Part shown: positions 37,283 through 48,506 of the stretch, one piece after another
Layout: each line of letters begins with the position of its first letter
How positions within the stretch are numbered: position 1 is the first letter of the stretch
NCBI GenBank assembly: GCA_963753105.1
Contig: CAVWBD010000006.1
Span: forward strand, 159,045-223,044
Direction of reading: 5' to 3'
Length of the DNA: 64,000 nucleotides
From: SZUA-36 sp963753105
GTDB lineage: Bacteria > Pseudomonadota > Gammaproteobacteria > Xanthomonadales > SZUA-36
Notes under the pieces: generated by a model
Told to the model about the DNA's origin: nothing
The model's input: the letters and a program-made list of their open reading frames with translations, nothing else
The model's database searches: none
Made by a program: the position numbers and the translations under genes

Positions 37283-38686
37283 TCAATACAAACCCACCGC
37301 TTCGCCAATGTGAATCGACAACACCAGGAACACGATAGCAAGCGCAAAGATTTTCACCAGCAACGGTCCAACGAACCGCACCCAGGCGGTGTACGGGACT
37401 TTGCCCAGTGCTAAAGCGCCCATCACCAATGCACTGGTTGGCACAATCATGTTGGTGAATCCATCACCGAATTGATAGGCCAGCACAGCCGTTTGTTGGG
37501 GCACGTCAGTCAATGTTGCCAGCGGCGACATGATCGGCATCGTGACAAAGGCCTGGCCGCTTCCCGACGGAATGAAAAAGTTGCAAATGGTTTGCACGGC
37601 GAGCATACCTACTGCCGAGGCCTCAGCCGGCATTCCTTCCAGGACACTGGCGATTGCATTGATGATCGTGTCGATGATTTGACCATCGGACAACACGACC
37701 TCGATCGTGCGCGCGAAGCCGACGATCAGCGCGGCCGTGGTCATTTCAGCAGCACCTTTGAGGAAAGTCTGGCTGGTTTCACTCGGCGTTATGCGTGAGA
37801 TCAATGCCGTCAGGAGACCCACACCCAGGAAGACCGCATTCAATTCCGCGATATACCAGCCATAGTTCTTGGCGCCTATGACAAAACCAACGATCGCCAA
37901 CACGAAAATGGCCAGGATCGCAATACGCGGGGTATTCAAGCTGACATCATCAGGTGATTCGAAACCCGTGCTGTAGTCCACGTGGGCGACCAGGCTCGTT
38001 GACGGATCATTGCGCACTCGCATGGCGTAGCGGTAGAGGTGATGAAAAGCGAGTATCAGAAAAGCCACCATCATGACCAGTCGCGCGCCTGACCCGGACA
38101 TCAGCGGCACACCGGCAATGTTTTGCGCGATGATGACACCAAATGGATTTGTGCCTGCACACGCCCAGCCTATACCGTAGGGAATCCAGACCATACCCAT
38201 GGCAACAATGGCATCCATGCGCATGGCAAGGCTCATGGTCACGATAATGGGTACCAGGGGAACGTATTCCTCCCCCATACCGATTGTGTAGGCGCCAAGG
38301 CTGAACATGATGAGGCAGCCGGCAATCAGTATCCATGGACTCTGCCCAAGTCGCGCGACCGCACCATGTAACGCGGCATCAATGGCTCCGCTCCGGCGCA
38401 GGATGGCGATGACGCCGCCGACGAGGAAAATCAGGAAAATAATGTCCTGGGCTTCTTCCATACCCTTCGGGATCGCCAGCAGGAAATGCCACGGGGAAAT
38501 GCTGGCCTGGTCCTCTGCACTCAAGCCCTCATAGGTGCCGCCGACAACCATGGTTCGGTTGGGGTTGTCCGGGTAGGGTTGCCGCTCAAACTCCCCGTGC
38601 GGAATAACATAGGTCAGTAATTGTGCAACTACGATGAATGAGAAAATCAGGGCCAGGGAGTCAATATTCCACCGTTCTTTTGTCAT
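37283..38686 (-). CDS. YfcC-family (DcuC/ArcD superfamily) transporter
   Basis: 467 residues, about 12 membrane helices: WNIDSLALIFSFIVVAQLLT, IIFLIFLVGGVIAILRRSGA, MVWIPYGIGWACAGTNPFGV, QTICNFFIPSGSGQAFVTMP. The NxFIPSGSGQA segment is typical of YfcC/AbgT-like carriers of the short-chain fatty acid, C4-dicarboxylate and basic amino acid group. Substrate cannot be told from sequence. The frame is intact. Transcribed alone. Confidence 0.87.
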   Translation of the reverse strand: MTKERWNIDSLALIFSFIVVAQLLTYVIPHGEFERQPYPDNPNRTMVVGGTYEGLSAEDQASISPWHFLLAIPKGMEEAQDIIFLIFLVGGVIAILRRSGAIDAALHGAVARLGQSPWILIAGCLIMFSLGAYTIGMGEEYVPLVPIIVTMSLAMRMDAIVAMGMVWIPYGIGWACAGTNPFGVIIAQNIAGVPLMSGSGARLVMMVAFLILAFHHLYRYAMRVRNDPSTSLVAHVDYSTGFESPDDVSLNTPRIAILAIFVLAIVGFVIGAKNYGWYIAELNAVFLGVGLLTALISRITPSETSQTFLKGAAEMTTAALIVGFARTIEVVLSDGQIIDTIINAIASVLEGMPAEASAVGMLAVQTICNFFIPSGSGQAFVTMPIMSPLATLTDVPQQTAVLAYQFGDGFTNMIVPTSALVMGALALGKVPYTAWVRFVGPLLVKIFALAIVFLVLSIHIGEAVGLY

Positions 38687-38772
38687 TCTTAGCTCCGAAT
38701 TGTTATTTCTTCAGTCGTTGTTGGTCGAACGGGCACCGTAGCAGGATACGCACCGCAGGGCTAAGAATAATG

Positions 38773-38800
38773 GCGGTCAGCGCAAAGTGCCAGAGTTAAC
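38773..38800 (+). repeat. Dispersed repeat, long type, degenerate
   Basis: GCGGTCAGCGCAAAGTGCCA then GAGTTAAC, in the leader of the C69 peptidase gene. Confidence 0.7.
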
Positions 38801-38887
38801 GGTCTGGACTTGTGCCTGATCCAGGTCACTTGTTCAAACCCTTCAAGCACCTACAATGGCCCAATCCCTTTCCCTGGAATGATCACT

Positions 38888-40546
38888 ATGCGCTTAACCC
38901 TCACCCTCACCACGGCTCTTGTCGTGATGTTTGCTTCCCTGGACAACGCCGGGGCCTGCACGATCATCGCGGTCGGTAAAGATGCGAGTGCCGACGGCTC
39001 GGTCCTGATTTCCCAGACGGACACCGGGCAGGACAGCCGGATTTACGTTGTCCACGGTGAAAGGTTCGAACCTGGCAGCAAGGCGCCGGTGTATTTCGGT
39101 ATCCAGGACGCTACCCTTGAGCTGAAGGACGATGGTGAAATCCTCGGCCATATTCCCCAGGTGGAAGAAACGTATACCTATTTCCACGCTGCTTACTCCC
39201 ACATCAACGAGCACCAGCTGGCAATTGCCGAGAGCACCACTTCGCAACGCGAAGAGTTGAAAGTCACACGCGAAACCGGCGGCCAGATCATGACCATCGA
39301 GCAGGCCATGGTCTTTGCCTTGCAACGTTACAAGAAAGCCCGCGAGGCGGCACAATTTATCGGGGATCTGATGACCCAATACGGTTTCATCCCGTCGAGC
39401 GGTGATGGTTCCGAGGCACTGGTGATCGGTGATACGGATGAGGCCTGGGTATTCGAGGTCAAGGGCGTGGGGGAGGGCTGGAAACCCGGCAGCGGTAAAT
39501 CCGGAGCTGTTTGGGCAGCGCAACGTTTGCCCGATGACCATGCCACGATGATCCCCAACTACAGCATCATCAAGCAGATTGACCCCGAGGATAAAGCGAA
39601 TTTCCTCGTATCCGACAACTTCATGCAGGAGGCCATTGACCGGGGCTTATATGACCCGGACTCAGGGCGCCCCTTCGCTTGGCAGGATGTCTATGCGCCG
39701 CTTACCGCCGAGTACGCGACGGGCCGCTTCTGGCTGTTTCACCAGACTTTTGCGCCCAATTTCTACGACTGGCCCGACCGGCACCTGGAAGGTGACCTGT
39801 TCAAGAGCCTCAACCAGTATTTCCAGACCGTGGAGCCTTTGTCCATTTACCCGTTCTCCATCAAGCCCGAGGAAAAAATCTCGGTACGGGACGTCATGGC
39901 CTTCCAGCGCTCGGTTTTTGAAGACACCATTTATGACATCACCTCGCAACCGCAGTGGCTGGTGCCTGCCAGGGACGAGGATGACAACTTCACTGGCGAG
40001 TACGTCAAAAGCCCATTGGCGACACCGTTTCCGGGTCGTGACCTGCGTGAGTTGCTGAAGCTGAGCTACCGCCGCCCCGTTGCACGTCACCGTGGCCACA
40101 GCGGCATGATCGCGCAGTTACGCGGTTGGCTGCCTGATCCGATCGGCGGTGTGTACTGGATATTCCTGGATAACCCCTACGTGGGACCGTACGTGCCGAT
40201 GTACGCCGGCAACCTGTCCACGCACGAGTCCTACCAGGTTTACGACCCCGAGCAGTACGACGAGCGATCTGCACGCTGGGCGTTTGATTTCGTGGATAAC
40301 CTGGCCAGCCTCAAATTCCAGGAAGCAATCAAGGACGTGTGGGCAAAACGTGATCCTTTCGAGGCCGCCATGTTCGATCATCAGCCTGACCTCGAGAAGG
40401 AAGCGCTGGCGCTTTATGAAGACGACCCGCAGGCAGCGAGGCAATACCTGACGGATTATTCAAACGGTCTGATGGAACAGGCGACGAACATGTACGTTGG
40501 GCTGCGCAACGAGTTGATCGTCAACTACACCAACAACCAGGAATAA
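38888..40546 (+). CDS. Exported C69-family dipeptidase
   Basis: 552 residues from the ATG at 38888; an ATG nine bases earlier is also possible. The signal peptide MRLTLTLTTALVVMFASLDN ends before ACTIIAVGKDASADGSVLIS: processing would expose Cys as N-terminal nucleophile, as in Ntn-type PepD/C69 dipeptidases. Further family blocks are GFIPSSGDGSEALVIGDTDE, WVFEVKGVGEGWKPGSGKSG and WAAQRLPDDHATMIPN. It probably cleaves dipeptides in the periplasm. The frame is intact. Monocistronic. Confidence 0.92.
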   Translation: MRLTLTLTTALVVMFASLDNAGACTIIAVGKDASADGSVLISQTDTGQDSRIYVVHGERFEPGSKAPVYFGIQDATLELKDDGEILGHIPQVEETYTYFHAAYSHINEHQLAIAESTTSQREELKVTRETGGQIMTIEQAMVFALQRYKKAREAAQFIGDLMTQYGFIPSSGDGSEALVIGDTDEAWVFEVKGVGEGWKPGSGKSGAVWAAQRLPDDHATMIPNYSIIKQIDPEDKANFLVSDNFMQEAIDRGLYDPDSGRPFAWQDVYAPLTAEYATGRFWLFHQTFAPNFYDWPDRHLEGDLFKSLNQYFQTVEPLSIYPFSIKPEEKISVRDVMAFQRSVFEDTIYDITSQPQWLVPARDEDDNFTGEYVKSPLATPFPGRDLRELLKLSYRRPVARHRGHSGMIAQLRGWLPDPIGGVYWIFLDNPYVGPYVPMYAGNLSTHESYQVYDPEQYDERSARWAFDFVDNLASLKFQEAIKDVWAKRDPFEAAMFDHQPDLEKEALALYEDDPQAARQYLTDYSNGLMEQATNMYVGLRNELIVNYTNNQE

Positions 40547-40572
40547 GCAGCAAGATTTTGGATCAGGGTTAT

Positions 40573-40600
40573 GGGGTCAGAGTAAAGTGCCAGAGTAAAC
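40573..40600 (+). repeat. Dispersed repeat, long type
   Basis: GGGGTCAGAGTAAAGTGCC and AGAGTAAAC, exactly matching the unit at 12319. It lies just before the truncated propeller gene. Confidence 0.85.
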
Positions 40601-40642
40601 TGGCTCAAAACTGGCACTTCTGACCGGACCCAATCACGATGG

Positions 40643-41176
40643 GTGCAGGATGTGAATGGGAGTATCTGGTCAGTAAATCCTATTACGGCTGTCAACTATG
40701 GTCCAACGGTGGTCAGCTTTCCCGATACACCCAATGATAACGAGAGGACAGCGACCGCTCTCGAATACGTTGGCGACACCCTCTACGCCGCTTTCGAAAA
40801 CCCGGGGCCTGAAACCGGGCCCGGTTTCCTGGGCACGCTTAACCCCGCTACCGGCGCCACGACGGGTATCGGTGTCCTGACCGGCATGAATGCCCCGGCC
40901 GGTGGTTTCGCCTATTGGAACGAAACCATGTATGCGGTTAGTTCGGCTGATTCCCGGTTTTTCCAGCTCTACACGATCAACCTGGCAACGGGGGACGCAC
41001 TGGTGGCAGACATCACCCTGGATTTCCCCCGCGTCGGAAGGAATATGGTAGGCATCAAAGGCGAAAACATGCGCTCGGTAACATGGGTGAAAATCGAAGA
41101 AGTTCCGGAAGGTCACTGGGGTATCGGCGGCAACCCCCTGACGGCAGCGATGGTGCATGAATTGCAGAAAGGTTAA
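40643..41176 (+). pseudogene. 5'-truncated propeller-like protein gene
   Basis: 177 codons reading GSIWSVNPITAVNYGPTVVS, LEYVGDTLYAAFENPGPE, GFLGTLNPATGATTGIGVLT, GGFAYWNETMYAVSSAD. These are consecutive blades of a DUF4394/DUF6923-like exported propeller. No signal peptide is present and the reading frame runs upstream without an ATG into the dispersed repeat at 40573-40600, so the start has been lost. A GTG at 40643 could give a short cytosolic protein. Confidence 0.55.
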
Positions 41177-41243
41177 AAACGGACTTTTTCGATTAAAGAT
41201 AAAAGATATTCCATAATCTGGAAGAACGTTATTGCTGGAACAA

Positions 41244-41274
41244 CCGGGGCGCCGTCATAGTGACGGTGCCCCGG
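41244..41274. terminator. Hairpin between convergent genes
   Basis: A 14-bp stem, CCGGGGCGCCGTCA/TGACGGTGCCCCGG with one G-U pair and a three-base loop, between convergent genes. No T run on either side. Confidence 0.6.
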
Positions 41275-41287
41275 GGTAAGTCGGCTA

Positions 41288-42083
41288 TTAGACGAAGCGT
41301 CTTGTAAGGATGGTGCCGAAAAGGCCAAACAGAGCGATCATGGCAGCGAGACCGAAACCGCTAAGCGATGGAACGGGGGGCAGCGGAGCGATATCACCGG
41401 CCACTGCTGAAACAGTGCGGCCAAGTACATCATTCCATTCAGGTGGTGTAGGGTCATCTGTATACCAGTCAAATCCAAGCTGTGCGAATGTTCCGCTTCC
41501 GACCGGGGCAACGGAGACAACGGTTTCACCTACGTCATCAATGTAGATGGCCTGAGCGCCGGCCGGCAAGCTGCTGGTCAACAGGCCTTCGACGGCGCTC
41601 GAATAGACCAGTTGTGCCGGCCCACCAGCGAACGGTGGATCAATCGACTGTAATGTATACGGGCTGATAAGGGCGCTTATGAACCAGTGAAAAACCAAAA
41701 ATGGCATTCCACAATGTGATGTCGCGATAGATACCCGCATCCTCCCGGTTAGAGGAGATACCGATAAAACCACCACCGTTGTTGACGTAGCCGAAGATTG
41801 CAGCCAGCGCCGCTCCATCCAGGTCTCCGGCCAGCGGACCCACATCAAGTTCGGGTATTACCAATAGGTTTGCGGCAGAGGTTGCAGTCAACCAGTCATT
41901 CGCGGTAATTCCCGAGAATATAGTGACGTTGTGTCCAAGCCCCTCCAGTGCAGCAACCAGGTTCGCTGATTCTTCCGCGGTATCGGTATACGCGGGGTTA
42001 TCGAAAAAAGCGATTTCCAAAGACCATACGGCCGTAGGTAGAAGAAGACCAGCAAAAATGATGAGATACAAAAATTTTTTCAT
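41288..42083 (-). CDS. Exported glutamine-amidotransferase-like protein with C-terminal sorting anchor (one frameshift)
   Basis: About 264 residues. The signal peptide is MKKFLYLIIFAGLLLPTAVW. The main domain (LEIAFFDNPAYTDTAEESAN, LVAALEGLGHNVTIFSG, LLVIPELDVGPL, AIFGYVNNGGGFIGISS) resembles the class I glutamine amidotransferase/ThuA-like fold. A shift near 41695 joins FGFSLVH to WFISALISPYTLQSIDPPFA. The C-terminus VPSLSGFGLAAMIALFGLFG then TILTRRFV has the proline/serine motif, hydrophobic helix and basic end of an IPTL-CTERM/PEP-CTERM-like sorting signal. It is therefore probably processed and attached at the cell surface. Function unknown. Confidence 0.7.
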
Positions 42084-42502
42084 ACTTTATCCTTTGGTTT
42101 TACCCGATTACTCGGGAGTGATATTTATCATTATATAATTCAAGCTCAAGTGCAACGCGGCATTTTATGAAAAATTAACAATTAATTTCAACAACTTTTA
42201 ACTTTTGTCTCGAAAATAAGCACGATAAAGGGGGTGAACTCTTTTACAAACGCACAAACGTATAAGGAGCCAACCCCTTTTATAAAGGTGATTTTGGGGG
42301 CTCAGGGTAGAGCACCAGGGTAAACTGGGGAAAAGCAGGAACTGTCAAATCGGGTAGCGATTAACACATCTAATCCCGGTCCCTTCGAGTGCTCAATCGA
42401 TGGGGTAAAATTTTATGGACCCGGCCTGTGCAGTGTTTACGCTGACCCAACACATCGTGGGCTATACTTTGCCCGTGCCCCGGTCGCCGAAGCCGGTTCT
42501 CC
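42084..42502. other. Intergenic region with one degenerate repeat
   Basis: AT-rich from 42100 to 42200, the likely promoter of the minus-strand gene. A diverged long-type unit lies at 42295-42326 (GGGGGCTCAGGGTAGAGCAC, CAGGGTAAAC). No gene seen. Confidence 0.5.
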
Positions 42503-43205
42503 ATGCCCGATAACATCGTCATTCTCTTCATGTGCAGTGTTTTGGCAAGCTTCGGGATTGTCTGGTTCGCCAACGCGCTGCGCACCCGCTACCAGGCGCA
42601 TTATCTGGAATATAACTTTTATTTCACCCTGAGCAGTATCTGTTACGGCTTTGCGAACTGGATCGTGCCGTTTGCAGTGCTGTACGTGCCCGGTGTCCAG
42701 CAAAGTACCGATCCCGCCTGGTTTGTCGCCATTTTCAGCCTGCTGTCCGTGCCGTTGTTGCTGGTGAAACTGTTTTTTTCGTCCTGCTGTTCCACTTCCC
42801 ATTGGCGCGTGTGTTGGTGATCGCGCTGTTCCTCGTCCCGGTATTTGCTCTTAATGTACTCCTCGTCTTCCAGGTGATCGAACAGGTCAAAGAGCCGCTG
42901 GCAACCCACATCGATACCATTCGCATGCTGTTCATGATGCCCTTGCTGTTGTTCAGCTACGGCCTGTATTGCCGTTATTTCGAGACCAGGCGGGCACTGG
43001 AAATCAGCCTGCCGGGCGGTGGCAAGGAGTGGCTCGCCGGTTTCCTCGTCGCGGTGACCCTGGTGGTACTGCTCGTGGCGCTCTCCAGCCTCATCCTGGT
43101 TACACCGTTTATCCTGACCCGGCGCTTGTGGCTTGGTTGGGGTGTCCATGCCGGTTGGAATTTCATGCAGGCAAGGATCTTGAGGTTTTTGGGTCAGAGC
43201 CCTTT
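42503..43205 (+). pseudogene. Hybrid remnant of a membrane LuxR regulator and a CPBP protease gene
   Basis: The first 95 codons (MPDNIVILFMCSVLASFGIV) match the N-terminal membrane part of the LuxR protein at 51280-52233. After a junction near 42790 the DNA matches the CPBP gene at 50258 (VFALNVLLVFQVIEQVKEPL, KEWLAGFLVAVTLVVLLVAL) and after a second junction near 43098 jumps to that protein's later part (VTPFILTRRLWLGWGVHAGW). The regulator's C-terminal HTH and about 80 residues of the protease are deleted, and the two parts are in different frames. Gene order matches the intact pair. This is a decayed duplicate. Confidence 0.75.
43190..43205. repeat. Short-type dispersed palindrome
   Basis: TGGGTCAGAGCCCTTT, fused to the end of the hybrid remnant, where the protease homology stops. 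Confidence 0.55.
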
Positions 43206-43220
43206 ATCGACCGCACATAA

Positions 43221-43254
43221 AGAAACGGCGGCGTGATGACACGCCGCCGTTTCT
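43221..43254. terminator. Bidirectional terminator
   Basis: A perfect 14-bp stem AGAAACGGCGGCGT/ACGCCGCCGTTTCT with a six-base loop, 35 bases after the katG stop. It separates katG from the convergent remnant. Confidence 0.75.
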
Positions 43255-43288
43255 TCTTGAACAAGCACGGGTGTTACCCGTGGTGTGA

Positions 43289-45511
<2,223 letters not shown>

Positions 45512-45579
45512 ACATTAACTCCTTTTCAGTTAAGAACATGGGGTCTTACGTTCTGATTAAAGCGCAGTTACAGGAGGAA

Positions 45580-45651
45580 ATGAAATTGAAAGATGTGATT
45601 GAAGTGATAGAGGTTGCCTATCGTTACTTGCAGGGCGATAAAAAAAACTGA
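45580..45651 (+). CDS. Possible 23-residue small protein
   Basis: ATG preceded by AGGAGG, though spaced by only two bases. It encodes MKLKDVIEVIEVAYRYLQGD then KKN, an amphipathic helix. It lies 69 bases upstream of katG on the opposite strand. No recognised family. A chance open frame is possible. Confidence 0.2.
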   Translation: MKLKDVIEVIEVAYRYLQGDKKN

Positions 45652-45672
45652 TAAAAATGCTCGCTGCGGAAT

Positions 45673-45691
45673 AAAGGGATCAGAGTTCCTT
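45673..45691. repeat. Short-type palindrome overlapping the sixA stop codon
   Basis: AAAGGGATCAGAGTTCCTT; on the minus strand its GAACTCTGA forms the last two codons and stop of sixA. Confidence 0.65.
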
Positions 45692-46168
45692 CGGCCGCAG
45701 GACCTCAACAAGTGTCCAGTTTGCCACCATGACTTCTGCCCAATCATTTAAATCGCTTTCCAACAGGGCAGCATTGGCGGTCGTCATCCGAACCCACTGC
45801 CCACTCAGCTTCTCCACGGCATACTCCCAGCCAGGGTTGTGTCCGAGCACCAGAAGGGTGGATATGTCTTCTGTCAGCATGGCGCATGCACTTGCGATCG
45901 CGTCCAGTCCACCGTGATAGAAACTACTGCTGAAGCGTTCCTCTATTGAACGTGGGAACTCCGCCTGCATACGCTGCCAGGTCTCTCGAGTGCGCTCTGA
46001 ATCACTGGCAATGACCAGGTCCGGAATCCATCCGAGTTCATGCAGGCGGGCACCGACCCGGGGTGCGGCGTGCCGCCCGCGCTTGTTCAGGGGGCGCTGG
46101 TGATCGCTGGTCGCGCCGGAACTCCAGCTACTTTTGGCGTGGCGCATGATGATCAGTCGTTTGCTCAT
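45680..46168 (-). CDS. sixA: SixA-type phosphohistidine phosphatase
   Basis: 162 residues of the histidine-phosphatase superfamily: RHG motif MRHAKSSWSSGATSDHQRPL, second Arg in SDSERTRETWQRM, and the second catalytic His in LLVLGHNPGWEYAVEKLSG. Members remove phosphate from phosphohistidine, for example on HPt or NPr domains. The ATG is at 46166-46168. The end of the protein is formed by a short-type repeat. The frame is intact. Confidence 0.88.
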   Translation of the reverse strand: MSKRLIIMRHAKSSWSSGATSDHQRPLNKRGRHAAPRVGARLHELGWIPDLVIASDSERTRETWQRMQAEFPRSIEERFSSSFYHGGLDAIASACAMLTEDISTLLVLGHNPGWEYAVEKLSGQWVRMTTANAALLESDLNDWAEVMVANWTLVEVLRPKEL

Positions 46169-46196
46169 ATGCGCCAGTGTACACAGAATGAGTCAG

Positions 46197-46222
46197 AATA
46201 AGTCAGGACACCCATGTCTTTT
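46197..46222 (+). repeat. GGACACCCA-type repeat
   Basis: AAGTCAGGACACCCATGTCT, the same as at 30366 with one or two changes. Confidence 0.6.
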
Positions 46223-46400
46223 GCCCTGGAACTTTATTCCGATCCCTTGTCTTTTTTCGGGCCGGCGTGTATTCCGTTAGTGGCCATAAAATAGTACCCT
46301 TGCGCCTGAATTTTTCTCACTTTTCAGCACCAGCGGCATCCGCTATACGGCGGGTGCAATCCAGAAGGGTTAAATCAGTAATGAAATTCGGAACAAAAAC

Positions 46401-47477
46401 ATGAGCCAGTTGTTTGAACCTCTAAACTTTACCCGTGGCCCTGCAATGAAAAACCGCTTTATGCTGGCGCCTATGACCAATTGTCAAAGCCATGACGATG
46501 GCATTCTCTCCGATGAAGAATTCAGATGGTTAACCATGCGCGCCGAAGGTGGCTTTGGTCTTACCATGACCTGTGCCGCGCATGTGCAAGCAGTGGGGCA
46601 GGGTTTTCCCGGTCAGTTGGGCGTATTTTCCGATAAACATACAGTGGGTTTGGCCAGGCTGGCCAAGGCCATAAATAGCAATGACAGTATTTCCATAATT
46701 CAGCTACATCATGCCGGCATGCGATCTCCGGCGGATTTGATCGGTACCAAACCAGTCTGCCCTTCGAATGATGAAGAAACCGGTGCCAGGGCCCTGTCCA
46801 CTGAAGAGGTCAAGGAACTGGTAGCAGATTTTATTGCGGCGGCCGTGCGAGCCGAGCAGGCAGGATTCGATGGTGTGGAAATTCACGGGGCTCATGGTTA
46901 CATCCTTTGTCAATTTTTAAGCGGCGATATTAACCATCGAGAAGATCAATACGGTGGCAACCTGGACAACAGATGTCGCGTTATTGATGAAATTATCGAT
47001 GGTATCAGGGCGCAGTGCCGGCCAGATTTTACGTTAGGAGTGCGTTTATCACCTGAGCGCTTCGGAATGCAGCTATCGGAAATATTGATTTTCGCCCAGC
47101 GATTAATGGATGAAGACAAAATTGATTTTCTCGATATGTCACTGTGGGATGTTTACAAGGAGCCGATAGAAGAAGGCATGCAAGGTAAGAGTCTGATTTC
47201 TTATTTTACTGATTTGAGACGTGGCAATGTTCGTCTCGGCGTAGCCGGCAAGATTCGCACGCCGGCAGAAGCGGAAGCTGCCCTTGCGCAAGGCGTTGAT
47301 TGGATCATGTTGGGGCGGGCGGCGATATTACATCATGACTTTCCTTTGCAGACGCAAAACAATTCAAATTTCCGCCCGGTTGAACTGCCGGTTAGCCGCG
47401 AACATTTGTGCAAAGAGGGACTGTCAGAAAAATTTATTGCTTACATGGCTAATTGGCCAGGGTTTGTAGCGCAATAA
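46401..47477 (+). CDS. NADH:flavin oxidoreductase, old yellow enzyme family
   Basis: 358 residues, FMN-binding TIM barrel: FMLAPMTNCQSHDDGILSDE at the FMN site, IIQLHHAGMRSPADLIG (histidine pair that binds the substrate oxygen), AGFDGVEIHGAHGYILCQFL, and GVDWIMLGRAAILHHDFP at the phosphate end. OYE-type enzymes reduce activated C=C bonds of enones and similar compounds using NAD(P)H. Physiological substrate unknown. The frame is intact. Monocistronic. Confidence 0.93.
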   Translation: MSQLFEPLNFTRGPAMKNRFMLAPMTNCQSHDDGILSDEEFRWLTMRAEGGFGLTMTCAAHVQAVGQGFPGQLGVFSDKHTVGLARLAKAINSNDSISIIQLHHAGMRSPADLIGTKPVCPSNDEETGARALSTEEVKELVADFIAAAVRAEQAGFDGVEIHGAHGYILCQFLSGDINHREDQYGGNLDNRCRVIDEIIDGIRAQCRPDFTLGVRLSPERFGMQLSEILIFAQRLMDEDKIDFLDMSLWDVYKEPIEEGMQGKSLISYFTDLRRGNVRLGVAGKIRTPAEAEAALAQGVDWIMLGRAAILHHDFPLQTQNNSNFRPVELPVSREHLCKEGLSEKFIAYMANWPGFVAQ

Positions 47478-47483
47478 AGGAAT

Positions 47484-47501
47484 AAAGAGGTCAGAGCCCT
47501 T
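47484..47501. repeat. Short-type dispersed palindrome
   Basis: AAAGAGGTCAGAGCCCTT between the convergent OYE and MscS stop codons. Confidence 0.6.
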
Positions 47502-47504
47502 AGA

Positions 47505-48380
47505 TTACTTCAAATCCGCGCTGGTCTTTTGAATAGTGAGTGGCGGCGCAGATTTTATTTCCAGCGCGCTGGTCACATTGGTGCTGAAGGTCATTCCCGT
47601 CTCACCAAGAACCCGCCAGCATTGAATCATGACGTCATTGGTGACACCCGCCAGGTTACGCCGGCTGCTGTTGACGTCTACCCAGAAAAATATCTCATAG
47701 ACTATCCAGTTGTCAGCGAACTGCTGGATGCTGACAAACGCCTCGGGGTCGGGCAAGACATCCTCTACTTTGCGAATCGTGCTTTGCAGGAGGGACACGA
47801 CGGCCTCCGGTTCATCATGGTAGGCAACTCCAATGCGAAAACTGGGGCGTCGTAGCCCATCCCGGGTGTAGTTATAAAGTTCCTCGCTGAAGATCTTCGC
47901 GCTCGGTACGAATACGTCGCAGGCGTCAAAAGTGCGTATGTGAACAGAACGTACATCAATGGCACGGACGGTGCCGGTCAGATCACTCGACCTGATCAAA
48001 TCGCCGACCTCGAAAGGTCGGCTGAAGTTCAGGAAAATTCCTGCCAGCAGGTTCTCACCGATTTCGCGAAAGGCGAAACCCAAAACGATGGCAACCACAC
48101 CGCCAGTGGCCAGCATGCTGGCAGCCAGCCCCTGGAACCCCATGACGCTCAGTGCAAACAACACACCCAGCAGCCGGATAGCCCATATCACCAGGCGGCG
48201 TACATATCGTTCCTGGGTTTGCAAATGCTGGTTACGTTGCATGATGCGTCCAACCAGCTTGCTGATTATACCGGCAGCAAGAAAAAAGATGACCAGCACG
48301 ATGCCGGCATATATCAGCCGCGGTGAGAAACTGAGAAAGGCCTGCCAGTCGGCCCGTAAACTTTCAGTGATGTAGTCCAC
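47505..48380 (-). CDS. Small-conductance mechanosensitive channel (MscS family)
   Basis: 291 residues from the GTG at 48378-48380 (GGAG upstream); a TTG 42 bases earlier is possible. Three helices: TM1 LIYAGIVLVIFFLAAGIIS, TM2 LVIWAIRLLGVLFALSVMGF, and the pore helix TM3 with the Gly/Ala pattern MLATGGVVAIVLGFAFREIG. Then come the beta domain (SRPFEVGDLIRSSDLTGTVR) and alpha/beta domain. It opens on membrane tension to release solutes. Homoheptamer by family. The frame is intact. Confidence 0.93.
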   Translation of the reverse strand: MDYITESLRADWQAFLSFSPRLIYAGIVLVIFFLAAGIISKLVGRIMQRNQHLQTQERYVRRLVIWAIRLLGVLFALSVMGFQGLAASMLATGGVVAIVLGFAFREIGENLLAGIFLNFSRPFEVGDLIRSSDLTGTVRAIDVRSVHIRTFDACDVFVPSAKIFSEELYNYTRDGLRRPSFRIGVAYHDEPEAVVSLLQSTIRKVEDVLPDPEAFVSIQQFADNWIVYEIFFWVDVNSSRRNLAGVTNDVMIQCWRVLGETGMTFSTNVTSALEIKSAPPLTIQKTSADLK

Positions 48381-48506
48381 TTTGCTTTTGACTCCGATTG
48401 CCTGAATTGAAATAAATGGCAACGAATACAGTTTACCTCAACTGTTTCCCTAAACTTTTGGAATCCAGGGATTCAAGACCAGGCACATCCGGCCCCATTT
48501 TTTTCA

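Noticed and set aside
38894..39541. 215-codon minus-strand open frame opposite the C69 dipeptidase
   Set aside because: Shadow; no motif and the other strand is a complete gene.
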